Assembly: GCA_019694145.1 (NCBI GenBank)
Contig: JAIBCJ010000009.1
Coordinates: 1 to 39,253 of the forward strand
DNA length: 39,253 nt
Origin: Solirubrobacterales bacterium
Lineage (GTDB): Bacteria; Actinomycetota; Thermoleophilia; Solirubrobacterales; 70-9
Direction of reading: 5' to 3'
Of the stretch, positions 32,334-39,253 are shown in pieces. Positions within the stretch are counted from its first letter, which is position 1; the number at the start of each line of letters is the position of its first letter. A program made the position numbers and the translations under genes. The notes under the pieces were generated by a model. The model worked only from the letters and a program-made list of their open reading frames with translations, was not told the origin of the DNA and did no database searches.

Positions 32334-33719
32334 GTGAACGGCAACCTTGCCCGGGAACTGGCGAACCTGCTTTCGCCTGAACAGGTGGTCACTATCGGCC
32401 CCGAATTGAGAGCTGCCCTGCAGGACGGAACCGGCAACCGCGGCATCAAAGGCGAGGCCGAGGCTCTCCTCCTGCCCGCCGACGCTGAAGAAGTGGCCGA
32501 GGTCATGGCCTGGTGCTACGGGCATGGCGTGCCGCTGACCGTGCGCGGGGGTGGCACCGGACTGGCCGGTGGGGCCGTGCCGGATGGCGGGGTTGTACTC
32601 AGCCTGGAACGGCTAGCCCGGGTTCGTTCGATCGATCCCGAGCTCTGGCGGATGGAAGTCGAGGCCGGGGTCCGGACGGCCACAGTGCACCGGATCGCGC
32701 TCGAGAACGGACTGATGTTCCCTCCCGACCCGGGGGCCAGCGAACAGTCCACGATCGGCGGCAACATCGCCACCAACGCCGGCGGCCCTCACGCATTCCG
32801 GTACGGGGTGACCGGGGCCTGGGTGACCGGCATCGAGGCGGTCGTGCCACCGGGAGAGGTCCTTTCCTCCGGCGGGCCGCTGAGGAAGAACGTCGCCGGC
32901 CTCGACCTGACCGACCTGATGATCGGTTCGGAAGGAACCCTCGGGATCGTCACCTCAGCCTGGCTGCGGCTGGTGCCGGCCCCCGAGGAACGCGGCGTCG
33001 TGGTCGGCTTCTACCCGGACACCGCCTCCGGCTGCGAGGCGATTGGAATGATCATGGGTTCCGGGATCCAGCCGACGGCGCTCGAGTTCCTCGACCGCGG
33101 CGCGCTCGAATCCAGCCTCGGTTCCTTTCCTTCCGAGGCACCGGAGCAGGCGGGTTTTGCCGTGATCGCCGAGGCCGACGGTTCCGCCGGCGAGGTGAAC
33201 CAGGCGGTCGGGGACCTGGAAGAGGCGATGGCCGGAGGGGCACTTCAGCCGCCGGTCAGGATCACCGACCATGTCGCAATCCGGAACTTCTGGGCCTGGC
33301 GGGACGGAGTTTCGATCGCCGTCACCGCCCAGCGCGGCGGCAAGATTTCCGAGGATGTCGTGGTTCCGGTCGAGTCGCTGGCTGCGGCGGTCGACGAGAC
33401 GGTCGAGATCGGCCGCCGTCACGACCTGCCGGCCTGTTCCTGGGGTCACGCCGGGGACGGCAACCTGCATTCCAGCTTCCTCGTCGACCTGGCCGACGAT
33501 GACCAGATGAAGCGGGGCGGCGCGGCGGCGGCCGAGATCTTCGAGATGGCGATCCGCCTGGGCGGGTCGATCAGCGGCGAGCATGGCATCGGCTCGCTCA
33601 AGACCGGACATGTGGAGGCTGCCCTCGGGCCGGTCGCGGTGCGGCTGCAGGCGGAGATCAAACGAGTCTTCGACCCCAAGCTGCTGCTCAACCCGGGCAA
33701 GAAGATCCCGCTGCCCTGA
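32334..33719 (+). CDS. FAD-linked 2-hydroxyacid oxidase/dehydrogenase (GlcD-like)
   Basis: This 461-residue flavoprotein of the GlcD/D-lactate dehydrogenase family oxidises 2-hydroxyacids to 2-oxoacids. The FAD-binding PCMH domain (about 30-210) has LTVRGGGTGLAGGAVPDGG, PPDPGASEQSTIGGNIATNAGG and LMIGSEGTLGIVTSAWLRL. The C-terminal domain contains ACSWGHAGDGNLHSSFLVD (metal and substrate histidines) and ISGEHGIGSLK, ending FDPKLLLNPGKK. The GTG at 32334 was chosen by homologue length; open TTG codons at 32265 and 32304 are alternatives, but the first would overlap the promoter. Divergent from the ThDP operon, it would supply a 2-oxoacid to a ThDP enzyme. No Fe-S partner (GlcF) is present. Confidence 0.9.
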   Translation: MNGNLARELANLLSPEQVVTIGPELRAALQDGTGNRGIKGEAEALLLPADAEEVAEVMAWCYGHGVPLTVRGGGTGLAGGAVPDGGVVLSLERLARVRSIDPELWRMEVEAGVRTATVHRIALENGLMFPPDPGASEQSTIGGNIATNAGGPHAFRYGVTGAWVTGIEAVVPPGEVLSSGGPLRKNVAGLDLTDLMIGSEGTLGIVTSAWLRLVPAPEERGVVVGFYPDTASGCEAIGMIMGSGIQPTALEFLDRGALESSLGSFPSEAPEQAGFAVIAEADGSAGEVNQAVGDLEEAMAGGALQPPVRITDHVAIRNFWAWRDGVSIAVTAQRGGKISEDVVVPVESLAAAVDETVEIGRRHDLPACSWGHAGDGNLHSSFLVDLADDDQMKRGGAAAAEIFEMAIRLGGSISGEHGIGSLKTGHVEAALGPVAVRLQAEIKRVFDPKLLLNPGKKIPLP

Positions 33720-33807
33720 GCCTCGCTCCCGCCCTTCAGGAGACTGCGGGAAAACCCTGAACTTTCGCTCGGGAAGCGGAGAAGACGAGATTTGCTCCTA
33801 CACTCGG

Positions 33808-33861
33808 GTCTGCCCTTTTCCGGAAGAAAAGCAGACTTCCAATCCCGTGCGGCACCGCACG
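33808..33861 (+). promoter_or_regulatory. Two hairpins in the leader of the second ThDP gene
   Basis: Within the 167-base gap before the gene, 33808-33836 can pair as GTCTG/CAGAC plus CTTTTC/GAAAAG with a two-base bulge. CGTGCGG-CA-CCGCACG (33846-33861) is a near-perfect short inverted repeat. TACACT at 33799-33804 is a possible -10 box, which would place both structures in the mRNA leader. They could be an operator, a leader RNA element or a terminator for the preceding gene. Confidence 0.4.
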
Positions 33862-33886
33862 ATGCCGCCGACAGCAAGGAGCAGTG

Positions 33887-35605
33887 ATGTCCGAGATCAC
33901 CGGCGGCGAACTCTTCGCCAAGTGTCTGGCAAGCGAGGGAATAGAGCATGTCTTCGGATTGCCTTCCCCCGAGATCGACCCCCTCTTCGCGCAGCTCGAG
34001 AAGTACGGGATCCGGCTGATGCCGGTGCGGCATGAATCGGCCGGGGTCCACATGGCCGAGGGTCTCTACAAGTCGACCGGCAAGGCGTCCTGCGTGATCG
34101 GCAACCCCGGCCCCGGGTCAGCCAACCTGCTGCCGGGCATCTTCACGGCACTTCACGAAGGCGTGCCCGTGCTGGCGATCACCTCGCAACACCGTATGGG
34201 CGTGAGTTACCCCTCGCCACCTTCGACTTTCCAGGGCCAGGACCAGCTCGATGCCTTCCGGCCCGCGGTCAAGTGGGGCGGGCCGATCTTCGAATGGGAC
34301 CGGATCCCCGAGGTGCTCCGGCTCGCCTTCCGCGAGATGTGGAACGGCCGTCCCGGCCCGGTTCACGTCGATGTCCCGGTCACCGTCATGTATGACCTCG
34401 GCGAAGAGAGCGAGCAGCCGATCCTCGCCCCCGGGGCCTACCGCCCTTCACAGCCACAGGCATCAGCCGCGCAGATCGGTGCCGCCGCGGATCTGCTCGA
34501 GTCGGCCAGCCGCCCGATCGTGGTGGCCGGAGCCGGCGTGGACCGGGCCGGGGCCAACGCGCAGGCGGCGGAACTGGCCGAGCTGCTCGGCTGCCCGCTG
34601 ATCCCCACCCAGGCCGGACGGGCCAGCGTCAGATCCGACCACCCGAACTATGTCTTCGGCTTCGGCGAAGGCGGGATCAAGGCCCGGCTCGAAGCCGATG
34701 TGATTCTGGTCGCCGGGTCCCGGATCGGCAACCTCGACCTCCCCTACGACAAGTACTGGGGCGACCCCGAGAACCAAAGCCTGATCCAGATCGATACCGA
34801 CCCCAGCCATCTCGGTGTAACCCGGCCCCTGGCGATCGGCATGGTCGCCGACGCCGCCGACGCGCTGGGCGGGATCACAGCCGAACTGAAAAGACGGGAC
34901 AAGACTCCCTCGGCCGAAGCGACCGCGGCCCTGGCCGAGGCCCGGGAAGCTGACGCGGCCTGGCAGGCAGTTCAGGCCTCCACCGCGGATGACTGGGAAG
35001 GCGAGGGGATCCACCCGGCCCGGGCGATCGAGGTGATCGGCGAGACCTTTGGCGACCAGGCGATCTACACGGTGGACGGCGGCCTGACCTCGGTCTGGGC
35101 CTACGCCGGCCTGCCGCCGACCCCGCCCCGTTCGTACCACAGCATCCTCGAGCTGGGCATGCTCGGAACCGGCATTCCTTCCGCGATCGGATCGAAGATC
35201 GGCTGTCCCGACCGGGATGTCGTCTGCGTGACCGGGGACGGCGCCGCCGGGTTCAACATCATGGAAATGCAGTCAGCCGCGCGCGACTCGATCCCGGTCA
35301 CCGTGATCGTCTTCGCCGAGGGCTCCTGGACCATGGAGGAACCAAACGAACTCGCCCTCTTCAACCGGACCTTCGGTACCGAGCAGGGCGAGACCCGATG
35401 GGATCTGGTCGCCGAGGGGCTCGGATGCCACGGCGAATTCGTGGATCAACTCGGAGACCTGGGCGAGGCCCTGGTCCGGTGCCGTGATTCCGGCCGGCCT
35501 TCGGTTGTCTGCCTGAAGACGAACCGGGATGCGAACCGGGTCATCCCCCCGGCGATGGCCGCCCGCTGGATGGAGGTCCAGGCGGGCCCGATCCCGGGGG
35601 TCTGA
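33887..35605 (+). CDS. ThDP-family enzyme with altered metal-binding motif
   Basis: This 572-residue protein of the POX/ALS family has catalytic Glu50 in MPVRHESAGVHMAEGLY, NPGPGSANLLPGIFTAL, a central domain (about 185-330) with VVAGAGVDRAGANA, and a ThDP motif beginning GDGAAGFN at 450. In the family the motif closes with Asn-Asn or Asn-Asp about 25 residues later; here the positions read Ala477-Glu478 (FAEGSWTMEE). Codons GCC GAG at 35315-35320 confirm this. The ATG at 33887 follows AAGGAG by five bases. It lies downstream of the GlcD-like gene on the same strand. It may bind cofactor differently or be specialised for a distinct reaction. Confidence 0.87.
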   Translation: MSEITGGELFAKCLASEGIEHVFGLPSPEIDPLFAQLEKYGIRLMPVRHESAGVHMAEGLYKSTGKASCVIGNPGPGSANLLPGIFTALHEGVPVLAITSQHRMGVSYPSPPSTFQGQDQLDAFRPAVKWGGPIFEWDRIPEVLRLAFREMWNGRPGPVHVDVPVTVMYDLGEESEQPILAPGAYRPSQPQASAAQIGAAADLLESASRPIVVAGAGVDRAGANAQAAELAELLGCPLIPTQAGRASVRSDHPNYVFGFGEGGIKARLEADVILVAGSRIGNLDLPYDKYWGDPENQSLIQIDTDPSHLGVTRPLAIGMVADAADALGGITAELKRRDKTPSAEATAALAEAREADAAWQAVQASTADDWEGEGIHPARAIEVIGETFGDQAIYTVDGGLTSVWAYAGLPPTPPRSYHSILELGMLGTGIPSAIGSKIGCPDRDVVCVTGDGAAGFNIMEMQSAARDSIPVTVIVFAEGSWTMEEPNELALFNRTFGTEQGETRWDLVAEGLGCHGEFVDQLGDLGEALVRCRDSGRPSVVCLKTNRDANRVIPPAMAARWMEVQAGPIPGV

Positions 35606-35747
35606 ACCCGGCCCATATCCCGAAGCGCGCCCTCCGGATACTGGGCGTCGCACCAGCCTGCTGCGGGCGGAATACCTCAGTTCAAGTGGACGGCCAAGAC
35701 CAGGTACAGGATCAAACTACCTTTCAGGCAACAGCGTTGTGTATGGT

Positions 35748-35766
35748 TAGACAACATTGTTGTCTA
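35748..35766. promoter_or_regulatory. Perfect 19-bp palindrome upstream of the CocE-type gene (candidate TetR operator)
   Basis: TAGACAACATTGTTGTCTA has 9-base arms around a central T. It lies just after TATGGT (35742-35747, a possible -10 box) and 19 bases before the start codon, covering the expected transcription start. Size and symmetry suit a TetR dimer. A truncated tetR lies at the far end of the same gene. Confidence 0.7.
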
Positions 35767-35785
35767 GGAGGAGGAGTGCGTTACC

Positions 35786-37741
35786 GTGGTGCAAACTGAA
35801 GCTGGACTCCTGGTCCTGAAGCGGACTTCGGCTTGGTCAGTCGCAATTGCTTTGGCAGTCGTCGGACTGCTGGTATTCAGCTCGCTGGCCCAAGCGGCAA
35901 ACCCGTTGCCTGACAGTCAACGGGCCGACCTTCCCAAGCCCGGTAATTACCTGCCCGTCAATGGGGTCTGGGCGGAGCGCTTGACCGGATACATGGATGC
36001 CCGAGACGGTATGGACCTGAAATACAGCGTCCTTCTTCCACCCGGCGACGGACCGTTCCCGGCGATCATGAATTACTCGGGCTATGACCCCGGAAGCATC
36101 GGTGGCACCGCCTATCAAGCTGGCAATACAACCATGGACCCTGAACTTGACGCGAAGCTGCTCAAAGCTGGGTACGCGGTGGTCGGCGTGAATATGCGCG
36201 GAACAGGATGCTCGGACGGCAACTTCAGCTTGTTCGCGAACGAATGGGGCACGGATGGCTACGACGCCGTCGAGTGGACGGCCGATCAGCCGTGGTCGAA
36301 CGGCAAAGTCGGAATGGCGAATTGGTCGTATGCGGGGCTAAGTCAGATCTTGACTGCGGTGAACAATCCTCCGCACCTGAAGGCGATCGCTCCCGGCATG
36401 GCCGTGACCGATCAGTGGCGCGACGTCGCCAGCCCGGGCGGTGTGACCAACTGGCTATTCCCCTACGGCTGGGGTCTCTTCATCCAGCAAAGGTGGAACG
36501 CCGCCAAGACCAGCGCAGAAGTTGAAGGCGACACCAAGTGCATTGACAACATCGCCGCCCACAATGCCGGTTTCAACGCCGTCAGCCCCTATCGAGAGGG
36601 TGTCGAGCGTCCACATGTCGACAACAAACCCGGTCGGACAAATCACGTCTGGCGTCAGGTCCACAAGATCAAGGCCGCGGTCATCTCGATGGTTGCCTGG
36701 CAGGACGAAGCGACCGGACCTCGAGCGGGCTACTACCAGAACCGCCTCGATCCGAAGAGGTCCTACCTCGTCGGCACCAACGGCCCGCACGACATCTACA
36801 TGGCAGACCGCTGGCAGGCGATGCTGATTCCGTTCTTCGATCGCTACGTAAAGGGCAAGAAGAACGGCTTCGAGAAGAAGCCGCACGTCCGCCTGTGGTT
36901 TGACACGAAGACCCCGGATGGATCTTCTACCAAGAGTGGCAACCTCCGAAAGTCGACCCCCGGAACTGTCCTGACCCAGAAGAGCCTGCCGATCAAGGTC
37001 AAGCCGCTTAGGCTGTCACTTCGATCAAGTGGAAGCCTGACGACGAACAAGCCGAGGAAGCCGGAACCGGCCTCGTCGTATGACTTCCCGACGGTGAGCC
37101 CGAACGTCAATCCTGACTACGCCGAACCCGGCGACACGGATTGGCAAGAGGATCCTGCTGACCCGAACGGAACGGTCGCTTTCACCACCGCTCCGCTCCA
37201 GCGGACTCTGACGTTCCAGGGCCCGGCCAGCGTTGACCTCTGGGTGTCGGCAACGACTCCGGACGCCGACATTCAGGCCACGATCACCGAGGTCCGGCCT
37301 GACGGCAAGGAGGTCTACGTCAACCGCGGTTGGCTGCGCCTCTCCGAAAGGGCACTCGACAAAAAGCTCTCGACCCCCACCCTTCCGTTCCTGAAGAGGA
37401 CCAAGGGCGCGGTTCAGATGCTGAAGGACTCTAAGCCCGTCTACGGACGAGTGGAGATCATGCAGTTCGCCCACATCTTCCGTAAGGGCACGAGCATCAG
37501 GGTTCTCCTTGACACGCCGAGCACCACCGGTGGATACGGATTCGAAGGCCCGCGGGACGACACCAAGATCAAGGTGTTCCACGGACCGAACCGGAACTCC
37601 AAGCTCGTGCTTGGACTGATGAGGGTCGGCGGCATCAAGACACCGAAGCCTGCCTGTGACACCGTGCTGCGGCAGCCTTGCCGTGAGAACACATTCTCGA
37701 TTCCCACGGGCAAGGGGCCTGACGGTTCTACTGCCAGGTAA
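35786..37741 (+). CDS. Secreted CocE/NonD-type hydrolase (X-Pro dipeptidyl-peptidase S15 fold)
   Basis: This 651-residue exported alpha/beta hydrolase has a signal peptide (to about SSLAQAA, residue 38). YSVLLPPGDGPFPAIMNYSGYD opens the hydrolase domain, and VNMRGTGCSDG is family-specific. The nucleophile is Ser181 in MANWSYAGLSQ, and the catalytic His is probably in VGTNGPHDIYMAD. The C-terminal jelly-roll domain (about 430-630: LTFQGPASVDLWVSATTPDADIQATITEVRPDG) is typical of CocE and S15 enzymes, which cleave esters or X-Pro peptides. The GTG start follows AGGAGGAGGAG. Codons look less GC-biased than in the genes to the left, perhaps a sign of acquisition. Control by the downstream tetR is likely ancestral. 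Confidence 0.92.
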   Translation: MVQTEAGLLVLKRTSAWSVAIALAVVGLLVFSSLAQAANPLPDSQRADLPKPGNYLPVNGVWAERLTGYMDARDGMDLKYSVLLPPGDGPFPAIMNYSGYDPGSIGGTAYQAGNTTMDPELDAKLLKAGYAVVGVNMRGTGCSDGNFSLFANEWGTDGYDAVEWTADQPWSNGKVGMANWSYAGLSQILTAVNNPPHLKAIAPGMAVTDQWRDVASPGGVTNWLFPYGWGLFIQQRWNAAKTSAEVEGDTKCIDNIAAHNAGFNAVSPYREGVERPHVDNKPGRTNHVWRQVHKIKAAVISMVAWQDEATGPRAGYYQNRLDPKRSYLVGTNGPHDIYMADRWQAMLIPFFDRYVKGKKNGFEKKPHVRLWFDTKTPDGSSTKSGNLRKSTPGTVLTQKSLPIKVKPLRLSLRSSGSLTTNKPRKPEPASSYDFPTVSPNVNPDYAEPGDTDWQEDPADPNGTVAFTTAPLQRTLTFQGPASVDLWVSATTPDADIQATITEVRPDGKEVYVNRGWLRLSERALDKKLSTPTLPFLKRTKGAVQMLKDSKPVYGRVEIMQFAHIFRKGTSIRVLLDTPSTTGGYGFEGPRDDTKIKVFHGPNRNSKLVLGLMRVGGIKTPKPACDTVLRQPCRENTFSIPTGKGPDGSTAR

Positions 37742-37752
37742 GAGCGGCCTGT

Positions 37753-37790
37753 CGGCAGCCTACGCGGAGAAACGACCGCGTAGGCTGCCG
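37753..37790 (+). terminator. Strong hairpin between the hydrolase gene and tetR
   Basis: A perfect 15-bp stem (CGGCAGCCTACGCGG with its complement) encloses AGAAACGA, starting 12 bases after the hydrolase stop. Only GTTA follows, so there is no proper T tract. The right arm contains TAGGCT, seven bases before the GTG of tetR, so terminator and tetR promoter may overlap. Confidence 0.65.
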
Positions 37791-37793
37791 TTA

Positions 37794-37954
37794 GTGCCAC
37801 CTGAAATCAACGTTCAAGAGCGCCTGTCGGCGATTGCAGAAGCGACCCTTCAACTCGTTCGTGACGAGGGAACCCGTGGAGTTACTGTTCGAGCTGTCGC
37901 GAAAAAACTCGGTGGCTCAACTTCGCTTGTCACCAAGTACGTCCCGTCGCGAAT
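37794..37954 (+). pseudogene. TetR-family regulator truncated by IS insertion
   Basis: From a GTG at 37794 the frame encodes about 53 residues ending in a complete TetR helix-turn-helix. It reads QERLSAIAEATLQLV, then TVRAVAKKLGGSTSLVTKYVPSR. The IS begins immediately after (37955), so the whole ligand-binding and dimerisation domain is missing. The frame then runs into the IS in a meaningless phase. The protein should be nonfunctional. Its intact ancestor probably bound the palindrome at 35748-35766. The rest of the gene should lie beyond the IS, outside this window. Confidence 0.85.
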
Positions 37955-37971
37955 TGAACCGCCCCGGGTTT
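37955..37971 (+). repeat. IS3 left terminal inverted repeat
   Basis: The 17 bases TGAACCGCCCCGGGTTT are the exact reverse complement of 39237-39253. Transposase binds and cuts here. Confidence 0.95.
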
Positions 37972-38005
37972 GTTGGAGGCCAATTGCTTTGAGAGGATCG
38001 GTCAA

Positions 38006-39222
<1,217 letters not shown>

Positions 39223-39236
39223 AAACCGTCTCCACA

Positions 39237-39253
39237 AAACCCGGGGCGGTTCA
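39237..39253 (+). repeat. IS3 right terminal inverted repeat
   Basis: AAACCCGGGGCGGTTCA is the exact reverse complement of the left end. It is also the end of the window, consistent with an assembly break at a multicopy element. Confidence 0.95.

Overview
The window looks like a chromosomal fragment of a high-GC Actinomycetota, most likely the Solirubrobacterales/Thermoleophilia branch. The evidence is the very high third-position GC (long antisense open frames shadow nearly every gene), many GTG starts, and a secreted protein (13895-15772) with a Lys-rich C-terminal domain of a kind I associate with Solirubrobacterales. An actinobacterial-type lysG/lysE pair and several genes with a TANNNT box 6-8 nt before the start codon (leaderless-type promoters) fit this. 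The assignment is inference. The window ends exactly on the terminal inverted repeat of an IS3-family element, as happens at draft-assembly breaks. No stretch longer than 300 bases lacks a gene.

Region 1 (1-11447) is housekeeping and accessory metabolism: a nearly complete pyruvate kinase, a secreted penicillin-acylase-type Ntn hydrolase, tRNA-Ser(GCT), an alpha/beta hydrolase, a PLP D-amino-acid aldolase/deaminase-like enzyme, a DHA2-type efflux pump with its TetR regulator and a candidate operator over the start codon, and an MFS transporter overlapping an L-gulono/D-arabinono-lactone oxidase-like flavoprotein.

Region 2 (11448-18283) holds tRNA-Ser(TGA), a nucleotidyltransferase with a small partner (toxin-antitoxin-like), a small lipoprotein, three stand-alone secreted SGNH-domain proteins, a beta-propeller/Ig-like secreted protein with an in-frame stop in its presumptive signal peptide, and a 3-methyladenine DNA glycosylase.

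Region 3 (18391-22908) holds the divergent lysE/lysG exporter-regulator pair, an MBL-fold hydrolase, an M23 endopeptidase-like protein, a small membrane protein and a hairpin-rich intergenic segment.

Region 4 (22922-35605) is the most distinctive. Nine tightly spaced or overlapping minus-strand genes encode a ThDP-dependent enzyme, class III aminotransferase, sugar isomerase/epimerase-like TIM barrel, Gfo/Idh/MocA oxidoreductase, GntR/FCD regulator, a MacB/FtsX-like ABC transporter (two permeases plus ATPase) and an aldehyde dehydrogenase. Divergently transcribed are a GlcD-like FAD oxidase and a second ThDP enzyme that lacks the usual metal-binding Asn. A 16-bp inverted repeat lies in the divergent promoter. 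The enzyme set recalls inositol or amino-sugar catabolism (IolD/IolE/IolG/IolA-type folds plus a transaminase), but the substrate cannot be named from sequence, and the built-in MacB-type transporter is unusual.

Region 5 (35606-39253) holds a secreted CocE/X-Pro-peptidase-type hydrolase preceded by a perfect 19-bp palindrome, and a tetR gene directly downstream that has been cut after its helix-turn-helix by the IS3 element. The hydrolase may therefore have lost its local repressor.
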